NCBI GenBank assembly: GCA_900545515.1
Contig: UQZA01000046.1
Location: 1-17,506 of the forward strand
DNA from: an uncultured Eubacteriales bacterium
GTDB lineage: Bacteria > Bacillota > Clostridia > Oscillospirales > Oscillospiraceae
Direction of reading: 5' to 3'
DNA: 17,506 bases
The notes beneath the pieces were generated by a model. The model was not told the origin of the DNA. It ran no database searches and worked only from the letters and a program-made list of their open reading frames with translations. Shown here piece by piece: positions 1 to 6,524 of this stretch (within the stretch, counting starts at the first letter, position 1; each line of letters starts with the position of its first letter). The translations under genes were made by a program, and so were the position numbers.

Positions 1-990
1 TCGGATCTTCGTCCAGTGTTCGGATGGAAAGTCACAGTAGGTCAGGGTTTCCTCAATGCCAGCCTCTACTTTCTTTGCAGCCTCCGGCAGCTTCATGGCC
101 TTCAGCTCGGTAACCACTGCGGCGGCCTTCTCCCGGGATGCCTTCTTGCTCTCCTGGGCGTGGATCGCCTTGAGCATTTTTGCTACATTTTTCACCTTGG
201 ATTTGGGCACAACAGAGAACACATTCCGGTAGAAATGAACCACACAGCGTTGGTACTTTGCCTCAGGAAACACCTCTCCCACAGCTTCCAGCATACCCAA
301 ACACTTGTCTCCAACAATTAGTTTGACGCCCTCAAGGCCACGGCCCCGGAGCCACTGGAAGAAGCTGACCCAGCTGGCCTTGTCCTCCTTCATGCCTTCA
401 GCAGCGCCTAAAACCTCACGGTAGCCATCCTTATTGACGGCAATTGCCACTAAAACAGCCACGTTTTCATATTCTCCACCCCAATTTCGCTTGAGGTAGA
501 TACCATCCACGTACACATAAGGGTATTTGCCGCCTTGCAGGGGACGGTTGCGCCAGGCCTCAATGTTGACATAGGCTTTCTTGTTCAGTTCGCTGATGGT
601 GGATGCGGACACCTTGCTGCCCCACAGAGCCTCGGTAATGTCCTCCACACGGCGCACGGACACGCCCGCCAGGTACATCTCGATAAGGGCTTCCTCCACA
701 CTGCTCTCCCGGCGGCGGTAACGCTCGATGATGGCAGTCTCGAAAGAGATACCCTTTAGACGGGGCACGTGGAGCGTCACATCTCCGGAAGTGGTGGTAA
801 GGTTTCGGTCATAGTGACCGCTGCGGTAGCCCTGCCGGGCCTCGCTGCGCTCGTAGCGGGCAGCCTGAGTCAATTTCTCAGCCTCCGCCTCCAGAAGCCC
901 ATTCAGTGTTTCCTCCACGCTTCCCCGAACCAATTCCTTGATTTGCCCCTTGATAATTTCCTCGTTGAATTGTACAATGTTGTTGGACAT
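1..990 (-). CDS. IS256-family (Mutator-type) transposase, C-terminus cut by the window edge
   Basis: This is a DDE transposase that moves its own insertion sequence. Reading the minus strand from the ATG at 990 gives 330 uninterrupted codons to the left edge. The N-terminus (MSNNIVQFNEEIIKGQIKEL) and the segment SVRRVEDITEALWG are typical of the family. The first catalytic Asp is D162 in YVYVDGIYLKR, the second is D228 in LIVGDKCLGM, and the family C-x2-H pair is C249/H252 in QRCVVHF. The frame leaves the window at SEHWTKIR, so the catalytic Glu, which usually follows within a few residues, lies outside. An AAAGGAGA ribosome site sits 9 bases before the ATG. The reading frame is intact as far as it can be seen, so the element may still be active. 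Family assignment is confident. Confidence 0.95.
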   Translation of the reverse strand, partial: MSNNIVQFNEEIIKGQIKELVRGSVEETLNGLLEAEAEKLTQAARYERSEARQGYRSGHYDRNLTTTSGDVTLHVPRLKGISFETAIIERYRRRESSVEEALIEMYLAGVSVRRVEDITEALWGSKVSASTISELNKKAYVNIEAWRNRPLQGGKYPYVYVDGIYLKRNWGGEYENVAVLVAIAVNKDGYREVLGAAEGMKEDKASWVSFFQWLRGRGLEGVKLIVGDKCLGMLEAVGEVFPEAKYQRCVVHFYRNVFSVVPKSKVKNVAKMLKAIHAQESKKASREKAAAVVTELKAMKLPEAAKKVEAGIEETLTYCDFPSEHWTKIR

Positions 991-1029
991 GGTTTGCCGT
1001 CTCCTTTCGAATGTTTGTGTAGCAACTTC

Positions 1030-1059
1030 ATTCTACCAGAGACCGGCAAGCCGTGTCTA
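1030..1059 (-). promoter_or_regulatory. Promoter of the IS256 transposase
   Basis: On the minus strand, TAGACA (1059-1054) and TAGAAT (1035-1030) are separated by 18 bases. They sit about 40 bases upstream of the transposase ATG. The match to the sigma-A consensus is moderate (4/6 at -35, 5/6 at -10). Confidence 0.5.
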
Positions 1060-1112
1060 CTTTTTCTTGCCGATTTTGCGCAACTTATTATACCTTATCC
1101 TTATGCGATTGA

Positions 1113-1188
1113 ACCGCCGTATACCGAACGGTATGTACGGTGGTGTGAGAGGTCGGCTACTCAATTAATGGGTAGCCTCCTACTCGAT
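1113..1188 (+). mobile_element. Group II intron 3' remnant: domains V and VI
   Basis: Bases 1113-1144 fold as a domain V hairpin: ACCGCCGT pairs with ACGGTGGT, a two-base GT bulge follows (1135-1136), then ATACC pairs with GGTAT around a GAAC tetraloop. Aligned at the bulge, the catalytic triad position reads CGC, as in group IIC introns, with the expected G-U wobble. Domain VI follows at 1147-1185: GAGAGG pairs with CCT-A-CTC, leaving A1182 bulged as the branch point, and an inner GGCTAC/GTAGCC stem. The predicted intron 3' end is GAT at 1186-1188, seven bases from the branch point. The intron-encoded reverse transcriptase and domains I-IV are not present upstream; the IS256 element sits there instead. 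Confidence 0.8.
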
Positions 1189-1218
1189 TAAAAACTCATG
1201 ATAGAAAGGCGTGCCACA

Positions 1219-1768
1219 ATGAAGAAAGAAGTCTACAAGATACAATGCCCAGAACATATTGTCTTTGGCGATCTGCTTTATTTTGAGCAATACAAGGGAC
1301 AGAAATTGCGGAGCTTGGTCGTGGACTAATAAACCGCCCGGACACTTTGAGGCCCGCTTGGTGCTGCTGGAGGAGAAAAACGAGCAGTTCGAAGATTTTA
1401 TGGAACGGAGTATGGAGATCTATCTTGCTCCGGCCGAGACCATGAAAACATACCTGGATGGGATGAAGTACAGGGCCCAGAAAATGAAGGAAAAGATGAT
1501 CGGCGTTGATACCGCGCGGTATTTGCTGACAGTCGATGACCGCTCTGATGAAATTCGTACTGGCGGCGATGGCTGCTGGGGGCAGCGAAATAGAATTTTA
1601 GCGCAAGGATGGGACACTTAAAATCTCCGATGCGGTGATAATTTTAGTAGCTCTCCCTGAAGAAACAGACCTTGATGGTATGCGCCGGATGGCGCGCTAT
1701 TTTTTCCGGATATGCAGCAGGTGGACAAAGGCGAGAAGAAAAAGAAACGCGGAGATACAGCCAGATAA
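1219..1768 (+). pseudogene. Degraded gene of unknown function (three frameshifts and one internal stop)
   Basis: A protein of about 183 residues can be rebuilt by joining frames. It starts at ATG 1219 (MKKEVYKIQCPEHIVFGDLLY) in frame 1 and stops after LRSLVVD at 1327-1332. One extra base there moves it into frame 2 (KPPGHFEARLVLLEE to RTGGDGCWG). An extra G near 1576-1581 moves it into frame 3 (SEIEF, TAG at 1599, then RKDGTLKISDAVIIL). A lost C near 1706 returns it to frame 2, ending PDMQQVDKGEKKKKRG... with TAA at 1766. The pieces join with no missing sequence, which argues for one recently inactivated gene. I do not recognise the family. The mobile-element debris just upstream probably removed its promoter. 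Confidence 0.65.
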
Positions 1769-1870
1769 AATTGCTGTTTGGCTGCTATCCTTTGGTTTGC
1801 CTCTATGCAGCACAGTCAGAATATGGTATGATATGAAAAACGCCAAATTCAGACGGTGGAGGTGCGGTCT

Positions 1871-2326
1871 ATGTTTGTTCGGGATAAGGCGGGCCGTCAG
1901 CCGGTCATGATGTATCTGGAGGATATCGCGGGAAAACTGGACGAGACGATGGACCACTGGGAGCAATATCTGAATGTCGCCACCGGCGAGCTTGAATCCC
2001 TCCCGGATGGGATGTATCTGGATGCCGACGAGGAGTTGGTGGAGCGGATCGAAGCCTCGACAGATTATGTGCGCCTGCCCAATCAATATGATATCCACGA
2101 ATACCGGATCATGGAACAGTTTGCCGAGACCGTGTCTGACAAACAGAAGCAGGCGGAACTATTCCGGGCATTGCGTGGAAAACGGCCCTTTCGCCGCTTT
2201 AAGGATGAGCTGAATTACTTCAGACTGACCAGCGCCTACTACGATTTCCGCTTTCTGGCGTTTATGGAGATCGCCAGGGAGTGGTGTGAGGACAACGGAA
2301 TCCCTTATCGGGCAAAAGAAAGATAG
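1871..2326 (+). CDS. UPF0158 family protein
   Basis: The product is 151 residues, soluble, with no signal peptide or membrane segment. The block DYVRLPNQYDIHEYRIMEQF (about 65-84) followed by ELFRALRGKRPFRRFKDELN (about 96-115) and FMEIAREWCEDNGI near the C-terminus is the conserved pattern of UPF0158, a family without a known biochemical function. ATG 1871 is preferred over an in-frame GTG at 1856, because the GGTGGAGG ribosome site at 1855-1862 is correctly spaced for the ATG and overlaps the GTG. The stop codon is embedded in the ribosome site of the next gene, so the two are very likely one operon. Similar pairs occur in accessory regions, which fits the mobile-element neighbourhood. Confidence 0.85.
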   Translation: MFVRDKAGRQPVMMYLEDIAGKLDETMDHWEQYLNVATGELESLPDGMYLDADEELVERIEASTDYVRLPNQYDIHEYRIMEQFAETVSDKQKQAELFRALRGKRPFRRFKDELNYFRLTSAYYDFRFLAFMEIAREWCEDNGIPYRAKER

Positions 2327-2339
2327 GAGGCGGCAGCGC

Positions 2340-3059
2340 ATGGCATCCCAGCCGATTTATCAGTTTTACGCGGAATTGAAGGACTACGAGCCGAAGATCT
2401 GGCGGCGGTTTCAGGTGCCGGAAAACATCACGATGGCCCGGCTGGGCTATATTCTGATGACCATGTATGAGATGAAAGCCAATCATCTGTTTTGCGTTAC
2501 GGTCCCGATTCGTGACAATGTGAAGCTGGATGAAACGCTCTCCGGCGTTGGATCTGTGTTCCCGGACAAGTCCTGGCGGTTTGAGATCGGCAACGAGGAG
2601 TTGTTTCCGGGCGAGGGTGAAAAAGTGTTTGACGCCTCGACATATAAGATGCGCTCCATCCTCCAGGGCTGCCAGGGAGAAAAGCTGACCCTGGAATACG
2701 ATTACGGCGACGGCTGGGAAGTGGAAATCACACTGGAATCTGTGTTAGAGGACAAGGAACTGCCGGGCCGTGAGCTGCCCCGTGTGCTGGCCGGCGAGGG
2801 CTATGGGATCATAGAGGACTGCGGCGGGACCGGCGGGCTGGAACAGCTGGCAGCGGCGTTCCGGCAAAAGAGCGGGGACGATTATGAAAACTACCGGGAG
2901 TGGCTTGGCAGGGATGAATCGGATCTGACCGCCTTTGACCTGGACGATATGAACCTGCGGTTGAAAAAGGTGCCCCGGATCTACATGGAATTGTATGAGT
3001 ATGGCTGCGCTCCATCCCAGAGATCCCTTGACTTTCTGGAACGAAAATATTTGAAATAG
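2340..3059 (+). CDS. PRiA4_ORF3-family protein (plasmid pRiA4b ORF-3 / IS1096 passenger-like)
   Basis: The product is 239 residues. The N-terminal KDYEPKIWRRFQVPENITM (14-32), the central EYDYGDGWEVEI (119-130) and the EDCGGTGGLEQL motif (159-170) are the hallmarks of the PRiA4_ORF3 family. Members are found in plasmids, insertion sequences and chromosomes, and their function is not established. The family name refers to plasmid ORFs and does not imply transposase activity. ATG 2340 has an ideal ribosome site (TAGGAGG, 2324-2330), whose TAG is also the stop of the upstream UPF0158 gene. A GTG at 2286 in the same frame overlaps that gene and lacks such a site. A C-terminal extension (about 185-239) contains acidic and basic helical sequence. 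Confidence 0.88.
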   Translation: MASQPIYQFYAELKDYEPKIWRRFQVPENITMARLGYILMTMYEMKANHLFCVTVPIRDNVKLDETLSGVGSVFPDKSWRFEIGNEELFPGEGEKVFDASTYKMRSILQGCQGEKLTLEYDYGDGWEVEITLESVLEDKELPGRELPRVLAGEGYGIIEDCGGTGGLEQLAAAFRQKSGDDYENYREWLGRDESDLTAFDLDDMNLRLKKVPRIYMELYEYGCAPSQRSLDFLERKYLK

Positions 3060-3207
3060 CCGATTGGGCTGGACCGCTGAGTGACACAGCGGGGGACGGA
3101 TTGCCTGCCCTATTTTTGCAAAAAAGCGAAGCTGCGGAAGTGGCAAGTCTCGAATCCGTTGCGCCGCAAGGCTTTGTGGGTGCATCTTTTTCGGCAACAC
3201 CTGGCAC

Positions 3208-3245
3208 GTCGGAGCAAGCGACAGAAAGCTTGCTCCGACTTTTTT
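3208..3245 (+). terminator. Rho-independent terminator
   Basis: GTCGGAGCAAGC (3208-3219) pairs perfectly with GCTTGCTCCGAC (3228-3239) over an 8-base loop, followed by six T. It lies 150 bases after the PRiA4_ORF3 gene and probably ends that two-gene transcript. Confidence 0.85.
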
Positions 3246-3351
3246 ACAAATATCAAAGCGTGTTCGTGCGACTGTACCTCCGTTTGCCACCGAACCACTG
3301 GGTTCTAGCTTGGTTTGAGCGCAAAGTGTCAGGTAGGGTTGGATATGTTTG

Positions 3352-3398
3352 GCGCTGCATCAGAGCTCCGTCTTGTGGAGCCTCGATGCAGCGCTTTT
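3352..3398 (+). terminator. Long hairpin, possible terminator
   Basis: GCGCTGCATC (3352-3361) pairs with GATGCAGCGC (3385-3394), and GAGCTCC pairs with GGAGCcTC inside it, with a loop of about 7 bases. On the plus strand it is followed by TTTT and then TTC-rich sequence. On the minus strand, where it would end the gene at 3426, the T-tract is poor. The direction of function is therefore uncertain. Confidence 0.5.
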
Positions 3399-3425
3399 GC
3401 TCGTTCTTTCCTTCCCTAGAAGGCG

Positions 3426-4154
3426 TCACTTTTCTGCTGTGCGCTTTTTGACATAGTAACCGCCTCCGAATCCGATGGCGAGTCCGGAAATTGTAAGAAG
3501 TACCGGGGAACTTTTGCTTTCCTTGGCATGCTCCAGCTCAGCCTGGTATTCCTGCTGTATGGAGTCCAGTTTATCCTGATTTTCTTGGCGAACCGAATCT
3601 AACTCCGCCTGATTCTCATCACGGATAGAGGTCAACTCTGCCTGATGTTCTTCCTGAATGGACTTTATTTGAGCTTCATTTTCTTTCTGTGCTTGTTTGA
3701 TCCCTTCCGTGTTTCCGTCTTGGACGCCCTTTTTATATCCAGCATCATACCCTCGCTGGTATTCTTCCTGAAGTGTGTCCTCTTCAGAGTTGACATAGGC
3801 GGACGTGCTCGGCGTCTCTTGCTGCGTGGACTGGACGGATGAATTTGGTTGAGATTGCTCCTGGGGGCTCTGGGCTGGGTCTTCCTGGGACTCTTGGGAT
3901 GGACTGCTCTTGTATTGTTCTGGCTGACAGTGGGAGCATCCGCGCCGGCCGGAGGCCTCAGCCTCTTCTGCGGATGTAAACCAGATGCGGTTGGATTCCT
4001 TGATGCGGTCTACATAAAAACAGCTGGAAACGTGGTAGACATCGCTGTTGACGCTGGCCACGAAGGAGGTGGTAGCGTAGCCTTTGGGAATGGCGGGAAG
4101 CAGGAGAAATAGGGCAAACAGCGGTGCAAGAAGGCGCAGAGCATACTTTTTCAT
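3426..4154 (-). CDS. Secreted/membrane-anchored protein with zinc-ribbon-like module and 11-residue coiled-coil repeats
   Basis: The product is 242 residues. Residues 1-28 form a signal peptide (KKY, then a Leu-rich core, cleavage near GYA-TT). Residues 31-78 resemble the Ada-type metal-binding module often found on secreted proteins: YHVSSC (H41, C45), a Phe-Thr-Ser-Ala-Glu-Glu-Ala segment and GCSHC (C73, C76). Residues 80-125 are a Gln/Ser/Pro-rich linker. GYDAGYKKG precedes a charged coiled coil of five 11-residue units (160-214). A short hydrophobic segment (217-234) and the basic tail YYVKKRTAEK form a C-terminal anchor. ATG 4154 follows an AGAGAGGA site by 8 bases; the longer frame from 4283 starts upstream of the promoter. 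No family name is known to me, and I infer a role at the cell surface. Confidence 0.85.
   Translation of the reverse strand: MKKYALRLLAPLFALFLLLPAIPKGYATTSFVASVNSDVYHVSSCFYVDRIKESNRIWFTSAEEAEASGRRGCSHCQPEQYKSSPSQESQEDPAQSPQEQSQPNSSVQSTQQETPSTSAYVNSEEDTLQEEYQRGYDAGYKKGVQDGNTEGIKQAQKENEAQIKSIQEEHQAELTSIRDENQAELDSVRQENQDKLDSIQQEYQAELEHAKESKSSPVLLTISGLAIGFGGGYYVKKRTAEK
3513..3677 (-). repeat. Five tandem 33-base units encoding 11-residue coiled-coil repeats
   Basis: Units begin at residues 160, 171, 182, 193 and 204 of the host protein. They follow the pattern (E/Q)-A-x-(L/I)-x-S-(I/V)-x-x-E-(N/H/Y). Examples are QAELTSIRDEN, QAELDSVRQEN and QDKLDSIQQEY. The 11-residue period predicts a hendecad-type coiled coil. 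Confidence 0.85.
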
Positions 4155-4212
4155 GGAACAAATCCTCTCTTTCTTTTTTCTGTTAGTTTGCTCGCTTTGC
4201 TTTGCGGAGATA

Positions 4213-4240
4213 ATTATAGCACTAAAATAGAAAAAAGCAA
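4213..4240 (-). promoter_or_regulatory. Promoter of the minus-strand coiled-coil protein gene
   Basis: On the minus strand, TTGCTT (4240-4235) and TATAAT (4218-4213) are separated by 16 bases. A TG dinucleotide one base before the -10 makes it an extended -10 element. It lies about 60 bases upstream of ATG 4154. Confidence 0.7.
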
Positions 4241-4403
4241 CAGATAGCCTTGAGAAGAGCAGAGAAGAACAATTGACTGCCATAAATGTTAGATTGCATA
4301 TAATAAAACAATTTTAGGCAGAACTCAAAAATTTCTAATAAGGCTGAATCGCGTAGAATATAGTCTAAATTGAAGCGAAGCTAGGAAGCAATTGAAAGCC
4401 TGC

Positions 4404-4432
4404 TTGACACCTTTGTATAATTTGTGTATTAA
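4404..4432 (+). promoter_or_regulatory. Upstream promoter, probably P1 of tRNA-Leu
   Basis: TTGACA (4404-4409), 17 bases, TATTAA (4427-4432). No ORF follows before the tRNA, so it probably gives a longer tRNA precursor or a short untranslated RNA. Confidence 0.5.
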
Positions 4433-4515
4433 ATAAGGTCAAAGTGATTTTAAGGGGTAGGGGTTGCTGCCTGTTTAGGCTGCTGCAAAAAAGTGAAAAT
4501 TTTGAAAAATTCTTG

Positions 4516-4544
4516 TTGACAAGCGGAACTTCTTGTGATAGTAT
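4516..4544 (+). promoter_or_regulatory. Main promoter of tRNA-Leu
   Basis: A perfect TTGACA (4516-4521) and TAGTAT (4539-4544) are separated by exactly 17 bases. Transcription would start about 30 bases before the mature tRNA. Confidence 0.8.
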
Positions 4545-4583
4545 ATGGGGGCGGTCAAGTGAGGCCGTAAGAAACTGTCAGAT

Positions 4584-4671
4584 GCGCGAGTGGTGGAATT
4601 GGCAGACTCGCTAGATTCAGGTTCTAGTGTGCATTACGCACGTGCGGGTTCAAGTCCCGCCTCGCGCACCA
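4584..4671 (+). tRNA. tRNA-Leu (anticodon CAG)
   Basis: This 88-base class II tRNA has a long variable arm. The acceptor stem GCGCGAG pairs with CTCGCGC, followed by discriminator A and an encoded CCA (4669-4671). The anticodon stem CTAGA/TCTAG encloses the loop TTCAGGT, with CAG at 4618-4620, which reads CUG codons. The T arm is GCGGG-TTCAAGT-CCCGC. Confidence 0.97.
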
Positions 4672-4675
4672 AGAA

Positions 4676-4708
4676 ATGCTCCAAATCGAAGGATTTGGAG
4701 CATTTTTT
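4676..4708 (+). terminator. Terminator of tRNA-Leu
   Basis: ATGCTCCAAATC (4676-4687) pairs perfectly with GATTTGGAGCAT (4692-4703) over a GAAG tetraloop, followed by a run of T to 4708. It begins 5 bases after the tRNA. Confidence 0.93.
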
Positions 4709-4712
4709 CTAG

Positions 4713-4980
4713 CTTCTTTCCCTTGTGTAGGAACGAACCCAATGGTAATGTGTGAAGGCAGGCTGTGGCCACGGACCCGGGTGAATGCGTACCAGCCTGA
4801 CAAGAAGCTCCGGATTCGCCTGAGTACTGCGGATCACAGAATATCCTGCCGCCGGTGCGTCAAGGATGCTGCACCCTACCGCCTGGGGGTGACGAGAACT
4901 ACGATCCACCCCTTTTGAAGCTGGTGACATGGCGCGTACCCTGCGGCCCACACTTGGGGTTGCGACACCTTGGAAAGAAG
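4713..4980 (+). ncRNA. Structured non-coding RNA, candidate 6S RNA
   Basis: There is no supported ORF, but nested long-range helices form one extended rod. In order they are CTTCTTTCC 4713-4721 with GGAAAGAAG 4972-4980; GTGT 4725-4728 with ACAC 4965-4968; AACCCAA 4736-4742 with TTGGGGTT 4954-4961; GTGTG 4750-4754 with CACAC 4949-4953; GCAGG 4758-4762 with CCTGC 4940-4944; and ACCAGC 4791-4796 with GCTGGT 4920-4925. Small hairpins (4829-4849, 4854-4875) lie inside. A closed rod interrupted by bubbles is the general shape of 6S RNA, and in Bacillus subtilis bsrA lies near the rarA homologue yrvN. No conserved 6S sequence was recognised, the RNA is longer than usual, and no clear promoter is seen, so the identity is tentative. 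Confidence 0.45.
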
Positions 4981-4999
4981 TATGAAATGGAGGGCAAGT

Positions 5000-5248
5000 A
5001 TGGAATACCGTTATGACACCCAGCTCCTCATTGAGGGGAGAAGCTTGGATGAAGCTGTGATTCTCGGCTATTTTCAATCCCATTTTCAGGGGGATTGCCT
5101 CCTGGTTGTGGGGGATGAGAGCTTGATCAAAATTCATTTTCACACCAACGAGCCGTGGCGTGTGCTGGAGTACTGCGCCAGCCTGGGAGAGATGTTTGAC
5201 ATTGTCATTGAGGACATGGACCGTCAGGCCCGTGGTCTCCAGGGATAG
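5000..5248 (+). CDS. Stand-alone FakA/Dak1_2-like C-terminal domain protein
   Basis: This small soluble protein of 82 residues matches the C-terminal part of the fatty-acid kinase subunit FakA (YloV; the Dak1_2-type domain). YRYDTQLLIEG at the start, GDCLLVVGDESLIKIHFHTNEPWRVLEY in the middle and a closing IEDMDRQ correspond to the FakA pattern of 'GDSLVVVGDDDLVKVHIHTNxPGKVLEY' and 'IxNMREQ'. The kinase ATP-binding domain is absent. ATG 5000 has a GGAGGG site (4989-4994) 5 bases upstream. An in-frame ATG at 4982 has no good site and touches the structured RNA. The rarA ribosome site begins right after its stop, so the two are probably co-transcribed. The function is unknown; it may bind a FakB/DegV partner. 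Confidence 0.8.
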   Translation: MEYRYDTQLLIEGRSLDEAVILGYFQSHFQGDCLLVVGDESLIKIHFHTNEPWRVLEYCASLGEMFDIVIEDMDRQARGLQG

Positions 5249-5261
5249 GGGGGGAGAGCCC

Positions 5262-6524
5262 ATGTATCAGCCTTTGGCGGACTGGATTCGCCCAACGGCT
5301 CTGGATGACGTGGTGGGCCAGGAGCACATCCTGGGCCCTGGCGCGGTGCTCCGGCGGCTGATTGATTCCGGGAACGTTCCAAACCTGATCTTCTATGGCC
5401 CCTCTGGCACGGGGAAGACCACGGTGGCCAACATCATCGCGCAGCGGACCAGGCGAAAGCTATACCGGCTCAACGCCACCACAGCCTCTACGTCCGATAT
5501 CAAAGACATTGTGGCCCAGCTGGATACCCTTATGGCTCCGGATGGGGTACTGTTGTACCTGGATGAAATTCAGTCCTTTAATAAAAAGCAGCAGCAGTCC
5601 CTGCTGGAGCACATTGAAAACGGAAAAATTACCCTCATTGCCTCTACCACAGAGAATCCCTATTTTTACATTTTCAACGCCATTCTGAGCCGCTCCACCA
5701 TTTTCGAGTTCAAGCAGCTGACGCCTCAGGCGGTGCGGCAGGCTATGGACCGGGCGGTGGCCGCCATGGCCAAGCGGTCTGGCCTCACGGTCACGGCGGA
5801 GGAGGGAGCCATGGAATACGTGGCCGCCGCCTGCGGCGGGGACCTGCGGAAGGCCCTCAACGCCGTGGAGGTTCTTTTTTCAGCGGCAGATCCCAAGGCC
5901 AGGGAGCTGACTCTGACCCTGGCTGACGCCAAAGCCGTGGCTCAACGCTCGGCTATGCGGTATGACCGGGATGGGGATAATCACTATGACCTGCTGTCCG
6001 CCCTGCAAAAATCCATCCGAGGCTCAGATCCCGATGCAGCGGTGCACTATTTGGCCCGGCTCTTGGAGGCAGGGGATATGATCTCCGCCTGCCGCCGGTT
6101 GATGGTCATTGCCTGCGAGGATGTGGGTTTGGCCTATCCCCAGGTCATTCCCATTGTGAAGGCCTGCGTGGACGCCGCCAATATGCTGGGAATGCCAGAG
6201 GCCCGAATTCCCCTGGGGGATGCGGCGGTCCTCATGGCTACCTCGCCCAAGTCCAACTCAGCCTACCTGGCCATGGACCGGGCCTTGCAGGACGTACGCC
6301 GGGGCAAGGGCGGGGATTTTCCCAGGCACCTGCAAAATGTGCACGCCGACTCCTACACCATGGAGCGGGAGCAGGGCTACCTGTACCCCCATGATTTCCC
6401 CAACCACTGGACACAGCAGCAGTACCTGCCGGACAGCCTGGTGGGAACGGTGTATTATGAATACGGCCCAAACAAGCTGGAGCAAGCAGCGAAGCGGTAC
6501 TGGCAGGAGATCAAAAAACCGTAA
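5262..6524 (+). CDS. rarA: Replication-associated recombination protein A (RarA/MgsA AAA+ ATPase)
   Basis: RarA is a AAA+ ATPase related to clamp loaders that acts at stalled replication forks together with single-strand binding protein. The product is 420 residues, close to the family norm. Walker A is GPSGTGKTT (46-54), Walker B LLYLDEIQSFNK (97-108), sensor 1 IASTTENP (126-133), and the arginine finger is in LSRS (R144). The C-terminal half contains GGDLRKALNAVE, KSIRGSDPDAAVHYLARLLE and CEDVGLAYPQ, which are typical of the tetramerisation region. ATG 5262 follows a GGGGGGAG site 5 bases upstream. Its 3' end overlaps the convergent S1-domain gene by 14 bases. Confidence 0.96.
   Translation: MYQPLADWIRPTALDDVVGQEHILGPGAVLRRLIDSGNVPNLIFYGPSGTGKTTVANIIAQRTRRKLYRLNATTASTSDIKDIVAQLDTLMAPDGVLLYLDEIQSFNKKQQQSLLEHIENGKITLIASTTENPYFYIFNAILSRSTIFEFKQLTPQAVRQAMDRAVAAMAKRSGLTVTAEEGAMEYVAAACGGDLRKALNAVEVLFSAADPKARELTLTLADAKAVAQRSAMRYDRDGDNHYDLLSALQKSIRGSDPDAAVHYLARLLEAGDMISACRRLMVIACEDVGLAYPQVIPIVKACVDAANMLGMPEARIPLGDAAVLMATSPKSNSAYLAMDRALQDVRRGKGGDFPRHLQNVHADSYTMEREQGYLYPHDFPNHWTQQQYLPDSLVGTVYYEYGPNKLEQAAKRYWQEIKKP

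Larger units (their letters stand above)
1..1086 (-). mobile_element. IS256-family insertion sequence, partial; transposase-proximal end near 1083-1086
   Basis: The element consists of the transposase gene and its upstream region. The end near 1086 is estimated from where the sequence resembling IS256-family termini (on the minus strand GCGCAAAATCGGCAAG) stops and group II intron sequence starts. The other end, with the matching inverted repeat, is outside the window, so neither the terminal repeat nor the target duplication can be confirmed. Confidence 0.55.
3060..3425. other. Intergenic stretch with two hairpins and no supported gene
   Basis: Short ORFs here lack ribosome sites and recognisable sequence. 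The stretch holds a strong terminator (3208-3245) and a long hairpin (3352-3398). The part from about 3110 to 3250 has the look of a dispersed intergenic repeat, but no second copy is inside this window. Confidence 0.5.

Noticed and set aside
2745..3290. Minus-strand frames antisense to the PRiA4_ORF3 gene and running through the terminator
   Set aside because: They cross a perfect terminator hairpin and lie opposite a gene with clear family motifs.
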